64,000 nucleotides of DNA, from NCBI GenBank assembly GCA_028994555.1, contig JARDVN010000001.1, positions 4,030,001-4,094,000 on the forward strand, read 5' to 3'. A program made the translations under genes and the position numbers. Below, piece by piece: positions 1 through 9,622 of the stretch; the stretch's first letter is position 1, and every line of letters begins with the position of its first letter. This DNA is from Citrobacter amalonaticus (GTDB lineage: Bacteria; Pseudomonadota; Gammaproteobacteria; Enterobacterales; Enterobacteriaceae). Below the pieces are notes generated by a model, which saw only the letters and a list, made by a program, of their open reading frames with translations, had not been told where the DNA came from and ran no database searches.

Positions 1-460
1 CCGCAGAAGCCATGACGCGAGAATAGTCCATCTCCGGGACATTGCTGAATTCGCTGAGCAGTTGAGGATCGGCCTGCCAGCGATCATCAACGTTAAGGAT
101 ATCAACCAGATCGACACCGTCATCGTTACGCAAGCGCACCTGACCGCACAAGACGAACCCAACAAGATGGCCTGCGATCACAAGAGGAATAGAGAAATCG
201 GTTAACCCGGCATGACAGCGATAAATACAGGGTTGATCCGATTTTGACGCTTCCAGTCCACCACAGCGGTCGCTCATCCGACACCGGGTACTGTGTTGCG
301 GATGCTGACGCATCAACTGACAAAACGGTGTAAAGTTAAAGAGTTCAGAAATTTCATCACCGTGAATATTGACAACCACAACTGCCAGGCTGGTTGCTTG
401 CGCAAAATCCTGTGCGATTTTATTAATGAGTTCTGAGTCCAGGGTGCTCGCAGAAATCAT
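1..460 (-). CDS. pocR: PocR, transcriptional activator of pdu/cob (3' end cut by window edge)
   Basis: PocR activates the pdu and cob operons in response to 1,2-propanediol. The frame is open from the ATG at 458-460 to the window edge, giving about 153 residues, all within the N-terminal PocR sensory domain. It shows the Cys-rich stretch expected there (CRMSDRCGG, then CIYRCHAG) and the SIPLVIAGHLVGFVLCGQV core. The AraC-type DNA-binding domain of the family would lie beyond base 1 and cannot be seen. It sits next to pduF in the same orientation and divergent from pduA, as in Salmonella. Identity is from remembered similarity and context; confidence is high. Confidence 0.93.
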   Translation of the reverse strand, partial: MISASTLDSELINKIAQDFAQATSLAVVVVNIHGDEISELFNFTPFCQLMRQHPQHSTRCRMSDRCGGLEASKSDQPCIYRCHAGLTDFSIPLVIAGHLVGFVLCGQVRLRNDDGVDLVDILNVDDRWQADPQLLSEFSNVPEMDYSRVMASA

Positions 461-565
461 GATAAAATCCCTCAGTTAATCCATTGTTATAAATAGAACA
501 TAAATTTCACATTTACTTTTTATCATCCCTATCCCTGTAAATGACAGAAAGTAGAAGGGACAATA

Positions 566-597
566 ACAAAAGTCTCCCGGAGTGGGGGAGACTTTTT
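566..597 (-). terminator. Intrinsic terminator after pduF
   Basis: The inverted repeat AAAGTCTCCC (568-577) / GGGAGACTTT (586-595) lies just past the pduF stop. It is flanked by A/T runs on both sides, so it could act in either direction. It separates pduF from pocR, both read leftward. Confidence 0.75.
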
Positions 598-664
598 AGT
601 CAGTTCGTGAAAGCAGATCACGAAATAAAAATTAAAGACGTGATAATAGCCCGGCGCGTTGGAA

Positions 665-1475
665 TTACGCGTCCGACTCTTCAATTTTACAGGTATTGCA
701 GGGCAAATTTTTGCCAATGAGATACTTATAGACAGCGGCCCCGGCACAAGCGCCAATCACTGGCGCAATGATCGGCACAATAAAGTACGGAATATCACGT
801 CCGCCTGTCATTGCGATATCGCCCCAGCCCGCCATCCACGCGAACAGTTTAGGGCCAAAATCACGTGCCGGGTTCATGGCAAACCCTGTTAATGGGCCAG
901 TGGAAGCCCCAATCACCGCCACCAGAATACCGATCAGCAGCGGCGCCAGCGGCCCTTTAGGCACACCGTTGCCATCGTCGGTCAGCGCCATAATCAACCC
1001 CATCAGGATAGAGGTGATGACGATTTCGACCCCTGCCGCCTGCCACACGCTCAGCGCGGCCGCCGGATAGGTACTGAAAATACTGGCCAGATAGAGGCTA
1101 TCTGCGCTGCCGCGAACCATATTGTGGGCAGTTTCATACTCGATGAATAAATTGCCGTAAAGCAGATAAGCCAGCACCGCACCGCCAAACGCCCCCCGCA
1201 ACCTGCGCGATGGTGTAAGGCAGGACTTTACGTCCCGGGAAGCAGGCAAACAACCAGAGTGCAACCGTGATTGCCGGGTTCAGGTGTGCTCCAGAAATCC
1301 CGGCAGTCAGATAAACCGCAAGCGAAATTCCCAGACCCCAAATGATACAAATTTCCCAGAGACCCAGACTGGCGCCTGCGACTTTCAGTGCGCTAAGGCA
1401 GCCGATACCAAAAAACAAAAATAACCCGGTACCCAAAAACTCGGCAATGCATTGCGCTTTCAGTGAATCATTCAT
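665..1475 (-). CDS. pduF: PduF, propanediol/glycerol diffusion facilitator (apparent frameshift)
   Basis: PduF is an inner-membrane MIP/aquaporin-family channel that lets 1,2-propanediol into the cell. Both MIP pore signatures are visible: HLNPAIT in the N-terminal half and MNPARDFGP in the C-terminal half, among long hydrophobic segments. The ATG at 1473-1475 starts MNDSLKAQ. The frame breaks in the C run at 1192-1197, which has six bases where the family sequence (QVAGAFGG) needs five. Removing one base gives about 269 residues, near the usual MIP length. It diverges from pduA across about 520 bp. The frameshift is most likely a homopolymer overcall, as in many other genes of this window. 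Confidence 0.9.
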
Positions 1476-1998
1476 TGTGACACCTTCTTAGAAGCGTTCG
1501 TGTCCTTACCAGCGGACCCTTGCTGGTCGTAGAGTACAACGCTACCTACTATAGAAAGAGGTCGCTGAAAATTGTTGGCAAACTGAACAGGTTAAGGCCT
1601 GGAAAAATCGTGTTGTTATAGCAATTTCTTGCCATTCATTTATTCAGAGGCAGCGCACAGAGTGCCTGAATGTAATTAACCAGGACGATTCAGAATAATA
1701 AAATTTCGTTATTTGCAGATTCTTCTTTTCCAATCAATGTCACAAATCGATTTTCTCGCATAACAAATTAAATTAATACTGTCACCCTCAAAAATGTAAA
1801 TATGGAATAGCAAAAACCAAAATATCACATCCGTTAAAATTATCAAAACCAATAAAAACAGCAAGATAAAATACAACAAGGCAAGTTTGTCACATTCGCA
1901 GCCCACTAATTTTTCGCCCTGACTGATAAGTCAGCCATTCTTTTTCCTCGCTTCTTTTTATAGTCATGAGTATCGGGACAAACCCAGGCGAGGTCTTT
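1476..1998. promoter_or_regulatory. pduF-pduA divergent control region
   Basis: This 523-bp gene-free region separates pduF and pduA and becomes AT-rich from about 1680. Three TCACA-type half sites (around 1739-1745, 1825-1830 and 1888-1895) resemble CRP half sites, but none forms a full TGTGA-N6-TCACA palindrome. A short inverted repeat, ACCAGC (1508-1513) / GCTGGT (1522-1527), lies in the pduF leader. PocR and CRP control of the pdu promoters is established in Salmonella. The exact sites here are my inference. No credible small gene was seen. Confidence 0.55.
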
Positions 1999-2283
1999 AT
2001 GCAACAAGAAGCATTAGGAATGGTAGAAACCAAGGGCTTAACTGCCGCCATAGAGGCCGCAGATGCCATGGTGAAGTCAGCCAATGTCATGTTGGTCGGC
2101 TACGAAAAAATTGGCTCAGGGCTGGTAACCGTCATCGTTCGCGGTGATGTCGGTGCCGTAAAAGCGGCGACCGATGCTGGCGCTGCTGCTGCGCGCAACG
2201 TGGGAGAAGTGAAAGCCGTACACGTGATTCCACGCCCTCATACCGATGTTGAAAAAATCTTACCGAAGGGAATTAACCCATGA
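1999..2283 (+). CDS. pduA: PduA, hexameric BMC shell protein
   Basis: PduA is a major shell protein of the propanediol-utilisation microcompartment; its hexamer pore admits 1,2-propanediol. The product is 94 residues, a single BMC domain. It begins [10 protein letters not shown], has the KIGSG pore loop with Ser40, and ends in the usual [15 protein letters not shown] strand-helix. I chose the ATG at 1999 over an in-frame ATG at 1966 because AGG at 1991-1993 is well spaced and the length matches the family. It is the first gene of the operon, and its stop overlaps the pduB start (ATGA). It is closely related to PduJ later in the operon. Confidence 0.97.
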   Translation: MQQEALGMVETKGLTAAIEAADAMVKSANVMLVGYEKIGSGLVTVIVRGDVGAVKAATDAGAAAARNVGEVKAVHVIPRPHTDVEKILPKGINP

Positions 2284-3092
2284 GCAGCAATGAACTGGTT
2301 GAACAGATCATGGCGCAGGTCATTGCCCGTGTGGCAACGCCTGATCAAGCGGGTATCCCTGATAAAACCCATCCAAAACGAGAGACGGCTATGGCAGAGA
2401 AGAGCTGCAGTTTAACGGAATTTGTTGGCACGGCGATTGGCGACACCGTAGGTCTGGTGATTGCAAACGTGGACAGTGCCCTGTTGGAAGCAATGAAGCT
2501 TGAGAAGCGCTATCGCTCCATTGGCATCCTGGGCGCGCGTACCGGCGCGGGTCCGCACATTATGGCGGCTGACGAAGCGGTCAAAGCCACCAATACCGAA
2601 GTGGTGAGTATTGAACTCCCACGCGATACCAAAGGTGGAGCGGGCCACGGTTCGCTCATCATTATCGGCGGTAACGACGTTTCTGACGTCAAACGCGGAA
2701 TTGAAGTAGCGCTGAAAGAACTCGATCGCACCTTTGGTGATGTGTATGGCAACGAAGCCGGACACATCGAACTGCAGTACACCGCGCGCGCCAGTTACGC
2801 GCTGGAAAAAGCCTTTGGTGCGCCGGTTGGCCGTGCCTGCGGCGTAATTGTCGGCGCGCCGGCTTCCGTCGGCGTGTTGATGGCAGATACCGCCCTGAAA
2901 GCCGCAAACGTTGAAGTTGTGGCTTATAGCTCTCCGGCGCATGGTACCAGCTTCAGTAACGAAGCGATCCTGGTGATCTCCGGTGACTCTGGCGCAGTGC
3001 GTCAGGCGGTTATCTCAGCGCGAGAAATCGGTAAAACCGTTCTTGCGACCCTCGGTGCTGAACCGAAAAACGATCGCCCGTCCTACATCTGA
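2280..3092 (+). CDS. pduB: PduB, trimeric tandem-BMC shell protein (with internal PduB' start)
   Basis: PduB is an abundant shell trimer with two circularly permuted BMC domains per chain, 270 residues as expected. The N-terminal helix ([18 protein letters not shown]) is the segment known to link shell to cargo. Met38 (ATG at 2391, beginning MAEKSCS) is the start of the shorter PduB' form known from Salmonella; a purine-rich GAGAGACGG precedes it. Repeated [13 protein letters not shown] / GARTGAGPH segments mark the two domains. It overlaps the pduA stop by four bases. Confidence 0.96.
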   Translation: MSSNELVEQIMAQVIARVATPDQAGIPDKTHPKRETAMAEKSCSLTEFVGTAIGDTVGLVIANVDSALLEAMKLEKRYRSIGILGARTGAGPHIMAADEAVKATNTEVVSIELPRDTKGGAGHGSLIIIGGNDVSDVKRGIEVALKELDRTFGDVYGNEAGHIELQYTARASYALEKAFGAPVGRACGVIVGAPASVGVLMADTALKAANVEVVAYSSPAHGTSFSNEAILVISGDSGAVRQAVISAREIGKTVLATLGAEPKNDRPSYI

Positions 3093-3110
3093 ACTCCGTG
3101 AGGCTCATTC

Positions 3111-4775
3111 ATGAGATCGAAAAGATTTGAAGCACTGGCGAAACGCCCTGTCAATCAGGACGGATTCGTTAAGGAGTGGATCGAAGAAGGCTTCATTGCG
3201 ATGGAAAGCCCGAACGATCCTAAGCCGTCGATAAAAATCGTTAACGGCGCCGTCACCGAACTCGATGGCAAATCGGTCAGCCAGTTTGACCTGATTGATC
3301 ACTTCATCGCCCGCTACGGTATTAACCTGGCACGTGCGGAAGAAGTGATGGCGATGGACTCTGTTAAGCTCGCCAACATGCTGTGCGATCCGAATGTAAA
3401 ACGCAGCGATATCGTACCGTTGACCACGGCAATGACGCCGGCAAAAATCGTCGAAGTGGTTTCGCACATGAACGTGGTTGAGATGATGATGGCGATGCAA
3501 AAGATGCGCGCGCGTCGCACGCCGTCTCAACAAGCCCACGTCACCAACGTCAAAGATAACCCGGTGCAGATTGCTGCCGATGCCGCAGAAGGCGCATGGC
3601 GCGGGTTTGACGAGCAAGAGACCACCGTGGCCGTGGCGCGCTATGCCCCATTCAACGCCATTGCGCTACTCGTCGGTTCCCAGGTGGGTCGCCCCGGCGT
3701 GTTAACCCAGTGTTCACTGGAAGAAGCGACCGAACTGAAGCTCGGTATGCTGGGACACACCTGCTACGCTGAAACCATTTCCGTCTACGGTACCGAACCC
3801 GTCTTTACTGACGGCGATGATACGCCGTGGTCAAAAGGTTTCCTCGCCTCTTCTTATGCCTCCCGTGGTTTGAAAATGCGCTTCACTTCCGGTTCAGGTT
3901 CCGAAGTGCAGATGGGCTATGCCGAAGGCAAATCCATGCTCTATCTGGAAGCGCGCTGCATTTACATCACCAAAGCGGCAGGCGTACAGGGTTTGCAAAA
4001 TGGCTCCGTAAGCTGCATCGGCGTTCCGTCCGCAGTGCCGTCAGGGATCCGTGCGGTACTGGCAGAAAACCTGATCTGTTCATCACTGGATCTGGAATGC
4101 GCTTCCAGTAACGACCAGACCTTCACCCACTCCGACATGCGTCGTACCGCGCGTCTGCTGATGCAGTTGCTGCCGGGTACCGACTTTATCTCTTCCGGTT
4201 ATTCCGCCGTGCCGAACTACGACAACATGTTCGCAGGCTCTAATGAAGATGCGGAAGACTTCGATGACTACAACGTCATCCAGCGTGACCTGAAAGTGGA
4301 CGGTGGTCTGCGTCCGGTACGTGAAGAGGATGTTATCGCCATCCGTAACAAAGCTGCACGCGCGCTGCAGGCGGTTTTCGCTGGCATGGGCCTGCCGCCG
4401 ATTACGGATGAAGAAGTCGAAGCCGCAACCTACGCACACGGCTCAAAAGATATGCCTGAACGTAACATCGTTGAGGACATCAAGTTTGCGCAGGAAATCA
4501 TCAACAAAAACCGTAACGGTCTGGAAGTGGTGAAAGCGCTGGCTCAGGGTGGCTTTACCGATGTCGCGCAGGACATGCTCAACATCCAGAAAGCCAAGTT
4601 AACCGGGGACTATCTGCATACCTCCGCCATTATCGTCGGCGACGGACAAGTGCTCTCGGCGGTCAATGACGTCAACGATTATGCCGGTCCGGCAACAGGT
4701 TATCGCCTGCAAGGCGAACGCTGGGAAGAAATTAAAAACATCCCTGGCGCACTTGATCCCAACGAGCTTGGCTAA
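3111..4775 (+). CDS. pduC: PduC, B12-dependent propanediol dehydratase large subunit
   Basis: PduC is the alpha subunit of adenosylcobalamin-dependent diol dehydratase, converting 1,2-propanediol to propionaldehyde inside the microcompartment. The intact 554-residue product has the normal family length. It begins MRSKRFEALAKRPVNQDGFV and carries the long TIM-barrel core that holds substrate, K+ and the corrin face, including SGSGSEVQMGYAEGKSML and LECASSNDQTFTHSDMRR. It lies 18 bp after pduB and 10 bp before pduD. No frameshift is present, so the operon's core catalytic gene reads cleanly. Confidence 0.98.
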   Translation: MRSKRFEALAKRPVNQDGFVKEWIEEGFIAMESPNDPKPSIKIVNGAVTELDGKSVSQFDLIDHFIARYGINLARAEEVMAMDSVKLANMLCDPNVKRSDIVPLTTAMTPAKIVEVVSHMNVVEMMMAMQKMRARRTPSQQAHVTNVKDNPVQIAADAAEGAWRGFDEQETTVAVARYAPFNAIALLVGSQVGRPGVLTQCSLEEATELKLGMLGHTCYAETISVYGTEPVFTDGDDTPWSKGFLASSYASRGLKMRFTSGSGSEVQMGYAEGKSMLYLEARCIYITKAAGVQGLQNGSVSCIGVPSAVPSGIRAVLAENLICSSLDLECASSNDQTFTHSDMRRTARLLMQLLPGTDFISSGYSAVPNYDNMFAGSNEDAEDFDDYNVIQRDLKVDGGLRPVREEDVIAIRNKAARALQAVFAGMGLPPITDEEVEAATYAHGSKDMPERNIVEDIKFAQEIINKNRNGLEVVKALAQGGFTDVAQDMLNIQKAKLTGDYLHTSAIIVGDGQVLSAVNDVNDYAGPATGYRLQGERWEEIKNIPGALDPNELG

Positions 4776-4785
4776 GGGGTGAACA

Positions 4786-5454
4786 ATGGAAATTAATGAA
4801 AAATTGCTGCGCCAGATTATCGAAGACGTGCTGTCCGAAATGCAGACCAGCGATAAGCCCGTCTCGTTTCGCGCGCCAGGAACGCCAGCCGCGCCTGCAG
4901 CACAGGCCGGTGAAAGTTTTCTGACAGAAATTGGCGAGGCGAAACAGGGCACGCAACAGGATGAAGTGATCATTGCTGTCGGCCCGGCATTTGGCCTCTC
5001 TCAGACCGTGAACATCGTCGGTCTGCCGCATAAAAACATTCTGCGCGAAGTGATTGCCGGGATTGAAGAGGAAGGTATTAAAGCGCGTGTGATTCGCTGC
5101 TTTAAATCCTCCGATGTGGCGTTCGTGGCCGTTGAAGGCAACCGTCTGAGCGGCTCCGGCATCTCTATCGGTATTCAGTCAAAAGGCACGACGGTCATCC
5201 ACCAACAGGGACTGCCGCCGCTCTCCAACCTGGAGTTGTTCCCGCAGGCCCCGCTGCTGACGCTGGAAACCTATCGCCAGATTGGGAAAAACGCTGCGCG
5301 TTATGCCAAGCGTGAGTCACCGCAGCCGGTTCCTACATTGAACGATCAGATGGCGCGTCCGAAATATCAGGCTAAATCCGCCATCTTGCACATTAAAGAG
5401 ACGAAGTACGTCGTGACGGGTAAAAACCCGCAGGAACTGCGCGTGGCGCTTTAA
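4786..5454 (+). CDS. pduD: PduD, propanediol dehydratase medium subunit
   Basis: PduD is the beta subunit of diol dehydratase, 222 residues. The first 18 or so residues ([18 protein letters not shown]) form a short amphipathic helix followed by a Pro/Ala-rich linker. This is the encapsulation peptide that targets the enzyme to the shell lumen. The remaining domain ([16 protein letters not shown] onward, with [14 protein letters not shown]) is the conserved beta-subunit fold. AAGGGGTGA provides the ribosome site. It is tightly spaced between pduC and pduE. Confidence 0.97.
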   Translation: MEINEKLLRQIIEDVLSEMQTSDKPVSFRAPGTPAAPAAQAGESFLTEIGEAKQGTQQDEVIIAVGPAFGLSQTVNIVGLPHKNILREVIAGIEEEGIKARVIRCFKSSDVAFVAVEGNRLSGSGISIGIQSKGTTVIHQQGLPPLSNLELFPQAPLLTLETYRQIGKNAARYAKRESPQPVPTLNDQMARPKYQAKSAILHIKETKYVVTGKNPQELRVAL

Positions 5455-5467
5455 TAAGGATCCCTTT

Positions 5468-5989
5468 ATGAATACCGATGCAATTGAATCGATGGTACGG
5501 GATGTGTTGAGCCGCATGAACAGTCTGCAGGGCGACACATCAGCCCCGGCAGCAGCTTCGGGCAGTACGACCCAGACCGCAAAAGTGACCGACTATCCGC
5601 TCGCCAGTAAGCACCCTGAGTGGGTCAAAACGGCCACCAACAAAACGCTGGATGAGTTCACCCTCGAAAACGTTCTGAGCAACAAAGTGACCGCGCAGGA
5701 TATGCGCATCACGCCGGAAACGCTGCGCATTCAGGCGGCTATCGCCAAAGATGCCGGCCGTGATCGCCTGGCCATGAACTTTGAACGTGCCGCGGAACTG
5801 ACGGCAGTACCGGACGATCGCATTCTTGAGATCTATAACGCTCTGCGACCTTACCGTTCTACGAAAGAAGAACTGCTCGCAATTGCGGACGATCTTGAAA
5901 ATCGCTATCAGGCCAAAATCTGCGCCGCGTTTGTTCGTGAAGCTGCGGTGTTGTACGTCGAGCGTAAGAAACTGAAAGGCGACGACTAA
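5468..5989 (+). CDS. pduE: PduE, propanediol dehydratase small subunit
   Basis: PduE is the gamma subunit of diol dehydratase, 173 residues as usual. The N-terminus MNTDAIESMVRDVLSRMN is another amphipathic helix of the encapsulation-peptide type, followed by a Ser/Ala/Thr-rich linker. The all-helical body includes DYPLASKHPEWVKT, which is typical of the family. AAGGATCC precedes the ATG. With PduC and PduD it completes the (alpha-beta-gamma)2 enzyme. Confidence 0.97.
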   Translation: MNTDAIESMVRDVLSRMNSLQGDTSAPAAASGSTTQTAKVTDYPLASKHPEWVKTATNKTLDEFTLENVLSNKVTAQDMRITPETLRIQAAIAKDAGRDRLAMNFERAAELTAVPDDRILEIYNALRPYRSTKEELLAIADDLENRYQAKICAAFVREAAVLYVERKKLKGDD

Positions 5990-5998
5990 GGAAGGGTC

Positions 5999-7833
5999 AT
6001 GAGATATATAGCTGGCATTGATATCGGCAACTCATCCACAGAAGTCGCGCTGGCGACTCTGGATGACGCTGGCGCGCTCACCATTACCGGTAGCGCGCTG
6101 GCGGAAACCACCGGGATAAAAGGCACATTGCGTAATGTGTTTGGGATTCAGGAGGCGCTCACGCTTGCGGCTAACAACGCAGGCATCAATGTCAGCGATA
6201 TCTCGCTTATCCGTATCAACGAAGCCACCCCAGTGATTGGTGATGTCGCGATGGAAACCATCACGGAAACCATCATCACCGAATCCACCATGATCGGTCA
6301 TAACCCGAAAACACCGGGCGGCGTCGGTCTGGGGGGTGGGGATCACTATCACGCCGGAAGAGTTACTCACCCGACCGGCGGATACCCCTTTCATCCTGGT
6401 GGTGTCATCAGCTTTCGATTTCGCTGATGTCGCCACCATGATTAACGCCTCTGTTCGTGCCGGTTATCAGTTAACCGGTGTCATTTTGCAACAGGACGAT
6501 GGCGTACTGGTCAGCAACCGACTGGAAAAGCCACTGCCTATTGTTGACGAAGTGCTGTACATCGATCGCATACCGTTGGGCATGTTAGCCGCCATTGAAG
6601 TTGCCGTGCCAGGCAAAGTGATTGAAACACTCTCTAACCCATATGGCATTGCAACCGTGTTTAATCTCAATGCGGACGAGACCAAAAACATTGTTCCGAT
6701 GGCGCGGGCGCTGATTGGCAACCGTTCCGCCGTGGTGGTGAAAACCCCGTCTGGCGATGTTAAAGCACGCGCCATTCCTGCCGGAAACATTGAACTGCAG
6801 TCACAGGGACGAACGCTACGCGTCGATGTCGCCGCGGGTGCCGATGCCATTATGAAAGCGGTCGGCGAGTGCCCGAAACTGGACAACGTCATCGGTGAAG
6901 CGGGCACCAATATTGGCGGCATGTTGGAACATGTACGCCAGACGATGGCGGAACTGACCAATAAGCCAAGTAACGAAATTTTTATCCAGGATTTGCTGGC
7001 CGTGGATACCTCCGTTCCGGTCAGCGTCACCGGCGGACTGGCCGGTGAGTTTTCTCTGGAACAGGCCGTCGGCATCGCCTCAATGGTGAAGTCAGACCGT
7101 CTGCAGATGGCGATGATCGCCAGCGAAATCAAAGAAAAGCTGAGCGTGGACGTTCAGGTCGGCGGCGCAGAAGCTGAAGCGGCGATTCTGGGCGCGCTCA
7201 CCACGCCAGGCACCACGCGCCCACTGGCGATTCTGGACTTAGGCGCGGGATCGACTGACGCCTCCATTATCAATCCCAAAGGCGAAATTATTGCCACACA
7301 CCTCGCCGGGGCTGGTGACATGGTCACCATGATCATCGCCCGGGAGCTGGGACTCGATGACAGCTATCTGGCGGAAGAGATCAAAAAATATCCGTTAGCC
7401 AAGGTCGAAAGCCTGTTCCATCTGCGTCACGAAGACGGCAGCGTTCAGTTCTTCCCGACAGCCCTTCCCCCCTGCGGTGTTTGCCCGCGTCTGCGTGGTA
7501 AAACCGGATGAACTGGTGCCCCTGCCCGGCGATCTCGCGCTGGAGAAAGTTCGCGCCATTCGCCGTAGCGCCAAAGAGCGCGTATTTGTCACCAACGCCC
7601 TGCGCGCACTGCGGCAGGTCAGCCCGACGGGCAATATCCGCGATATTCCGTTTGTCGTTCTGGTCGGCGGCTCCTCGCTGGACTTTGAAGTCCCGCAACT
7701 AGTGACGGACGCCCTCGCGCATTATCGCCTGGTGGCCGGACGCGGAAACATTCGCGGCACCGAAGGCCCACGAAACGCGGTGGCGACAGGTCTCATCCTT
7801 TCCTGGCACAAGGAGTTTGCCCATGGACAGTAG
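5999..7833 (+). CDS. pduG: PduG, diol dehydratase reactivase large subunit (two apparent frameshifts)
   Basis: PduG is the ATP-dependent chaperone-like large subunit that releases damaged cobalamin from diol dehydratase. The actin-like ATPase fold is visible: the first phosphate loop in AGIDIGNSSTEVAL near the N-terminus and the second in LAILDLGAGSTDASI. The frame breaks twice. The G run at 6331-6336 (six, five needed for GVGLGVGIT) and the C run at 7467-7472 (six, five needed for ALPPAVFARV) each hold one surplus base. Removing both gives 610 residues, the family length. The stop overlaps pduH. I read the breaks as homopolymer overcalls. Confidence 0.93.
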
Positions 7834-8173
7834 CGTCACCACGCCTGCCATTGTCATTTCGACTATCGGCGACTGCCTTTCGGTCTGGAAAGAGGTGCTG
7901 CTCGGTATTGAAGAGGAAGGCATTCCGTTTGTGATCCAACACCAGGCGACGGGAGAAGTCGTTCAGAGCGCATGGCAGGCTGCCCGCCAGTCTCCGCTGC
8001 TGGTCGGCATCGCCTGCAACGAAGCAACCCTGGTCGTGCACTACAAGAATTTACCCACTTCAGCGCCGCTTTTTACGCTGACGTATCGCCAAAACAGCCT
8101 TGACCGGCGAAGTACTGGAAACAACGCGGCAAGGTTAGTCAAAGGGATCCCCTTCCGGGATCTCAATGCTTAA
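7823..8173 (+). CDS. pduH: PduH, diol dehydratase reactivase small subunit
   Basis: PduH is the small subunit of the diol dehydratase reactivating factor, 116 residues. It partners PduG and resembles the dehydratase beta subunit, so it can swap for it during cofactor exchange. The motif [11 protein letters not shown] closely echoes PduD's [11 protein letters not shown], as expected. The ATG at 7823 is chosen because AGGAG at 7811-7815 is ideally spaced; a TTG six bases upstream is rejected. It overlaps the pduG stop by 11 bp. Translational coupling with pduG is likely. Confidence 0.95.
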   Translation: MDSSVTTPAIVISTIGDCLSVWKEVLLGIEEEGIPFVIQHQATGEVVQSAWQAARQSPLLVGIACNEATLVVHYKNLPTSAPLFTLTYRQNSLDRRSTGNNAARLVKGIPFRDLNA

Positions 8174-8192
8174 TCCACAGGAGAATTGCAGT

Positions 8193-8468
8193 ATGAATAA
8201 CGCACTGGGTCTGGTTGAAACAAAAGGGTTGGTCGGCGCGATTGAAGCCGCAGATGCCATGGTGAAATCCGCCAACGTGCAACTGGTCGGTTACGAAAAA
8301 ATCGGCTCCGGCCTGGTTACTGTCATGGTTCGCGGTGACGTCGGCGCCGTTAAGGCCGCCGTCGATGCTGGCTGCGCGGCAGCAAGCGTCGTAGGTGAGG
8401 TGAAATCCAGCCACGTTATCCCGCGTCCGCACAGCGACGTTGAGGCTATTTTACCGAAATCGGCCTGA
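8193..8468 (+). CDS. pduJ: PduJ, hexameric BMC shell protein
   Basis: PduJ is the most abundant shell hexamer and a close paralogue of PduA, 91 residues. It has the same VGYEKIGSG pore segment and [16 protein letters not shown]-terminus. I take the ATG at 8193, preceded by AGGAGAATTGCAGT. An in-frame ATG at 8166 would add nine residues that are not in the family and overlaps the pduH stop. The middle of the gene is strongly similar in DNA to pduA, leaving a direct repeat about 6.2 kb apart. Confidence 0.96.
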   Translation: MNNALGLVETKGLVGAIEAADAMVKSANVQLVGYEKIGSGLVTVMVRGDVGAVKAAVDAGCAAASVVGEVKSSHVIPRPHSDVEAILPKSA

Positions 8469-8491
8469 GCATTATCGAAAAGGAGCACAGC

Positions 8492-8983
8492 GTGAAGCAA
8501 TCACTGGGATTACTCGAAGTTAGTGGTCTGGCATTAGCCATCTGTTGCGCAGATGCCATGGCGAAAGCGGCTTCCATCACGCTGGTTGGCCTTGAAAAAA
8601 CCAACGGTTCAGGCTGGACGGTGATCAAGATCGCCGGTGATGTGGCATCAGTACAGTCGGCCATCATCACCGGTGCTCATCTCGCCGAACAGCAAGATGG
8701 CCTGGTCGCGCATAAAGTGATCGCCAGACCCGGCGAGGGCATTCTCTCTCGTGCGATGGCTGCCACTCCGGCGCCTGTACCGACACCCGTAACGGTGTCT
8801 GTACCTGAGCCCGTGCCCGCCCCCATTGAAGAACCTGAAACTGAAGTCGTTGTAGAAGAGTCTGCACCGGAAGCGGCGCCTGAAGACGGGATTATCAGCT
8901 GCAATTTATGTCTGGATCCGGCCTGTAAGCGCCAGAAAGGCGAACCCCGGTCGCTCTGCCTGCATTCAGGTAAACGAGGTTAA
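8492..8983 (+). CDS. pduK: PduK, minor BMC shell protein with Cys-rich C-terminal tail
   Basis: PduK is a minor shell protein with an N-terminal BMC domain (about residues 1-90), a Pro/Val/Glu-rich linker (residues 90-130) and a cysteine-rich tail. The tail pattern is C-x2-C-x3-P-x-C-x11-C-x-H, which looks suited to metal or Fe-S binding. It starts at GTG 8492, preceded by AAAGGAGC. It is 163 residues, slightly longer than the 160-residue Salmonella form because the linker is longer. What the tail binds is not settled from sequence. Confidence 0.94.
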   Translation: MKQSLGLLEVSGLALAICCADAMAKAASITLVGLEKTNGSGWTVIKIAGDVASVQSAIITGAHLAEQQDGLVAHKVIARPGEGILSRAMAATPAPVPTPVTVSVPEPVPAPIEEPETEVVVEESAPEAAPEDGIISCNLCLDPACKRQKGEPRSLCLHSGKRG

Positions 8984-8988
8984 GCGTA

Positions 8989-9622
8989 ATGGATAAGCAA
9001 CTTCTGGAAACGACGGTCAGCAAAGTGCTGAATGCCTTGCGGGATCGCCCTATTCCACTGGGCGTTTCCAACCGTCATATCCACCTTAGCGCTGAGGATT
9101 ATGCCCGGCTTTTCCCGGGTCATCCGATTAGTGAAAAAAAAGGGCTTCTGCAACCGGGGCAGTATGCGGCTGAGCAAACTGTCACGTTAGCGGGGCCAAA
9201 AGGTCAACTGAAAAATGTCCGCCTGCTGGGGCCGCTGCGCAGCACCAGCCAGGTGGAGATTTCTCGCACGGATGCCAGGACGCTGGGCATCGCCGCACCG
9301 TTGCGAATGTCCGGTAATCTCAACGGTACGCCGGGGATTCGCCTGGTGAGCCCCTTTGCTGAAATCGAACTGCCTTCCGGGGTGATCGTCGCCCAGCGCC
9401 ACATTCATATGTCGCCGCTGGACGCGCTGATCCTGCGAGTTGCTCACGGCGATAGCGTCAGTGTCGCCATTGAGGGCACCGAACGTCGGCTGATCTTCGA
9501 CAACGTTGCGGTACGTGTCTCCCCCCGACATGCGTCTGGAGATGCATATTGATACCGACGAGGCCAATGCCGCCGGGGCAGATGATCCCAATGCTTTCGT
9601 CACACTGGTAACGCCGCGATGA
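8989..9622 (+). CDS. pduL: PduL, phosphotransacylase (apparent frameshift)
   Basis: PduL converts propionyl-CoA and phosphate to propionyl-phosphate and recycles CoA inside the microcompartment. The N-terminus MDKQLLETTVSKVLNALRD is an encapsulation helix. Two metal-binding His clusters of the PduL fold are visible, NRHIHLS and AQRHIHMSP. The C run at 9521-9526 has one base too many; five Cs restore RVSPDMRLEMHIDTDEANAA. The corrected product is 210 residues, the usual length. The stop overlaps the pduM ATG (ATGA at 9619). Confidence 0.93.

Noticed and set aside
1709..1906. A 65-residue hydrophobic ORF in the pduF-pduA spacer
   Set aside because: AT-rich sequence gives hydrophobic translations by chance; no good ribosome site and no known family.
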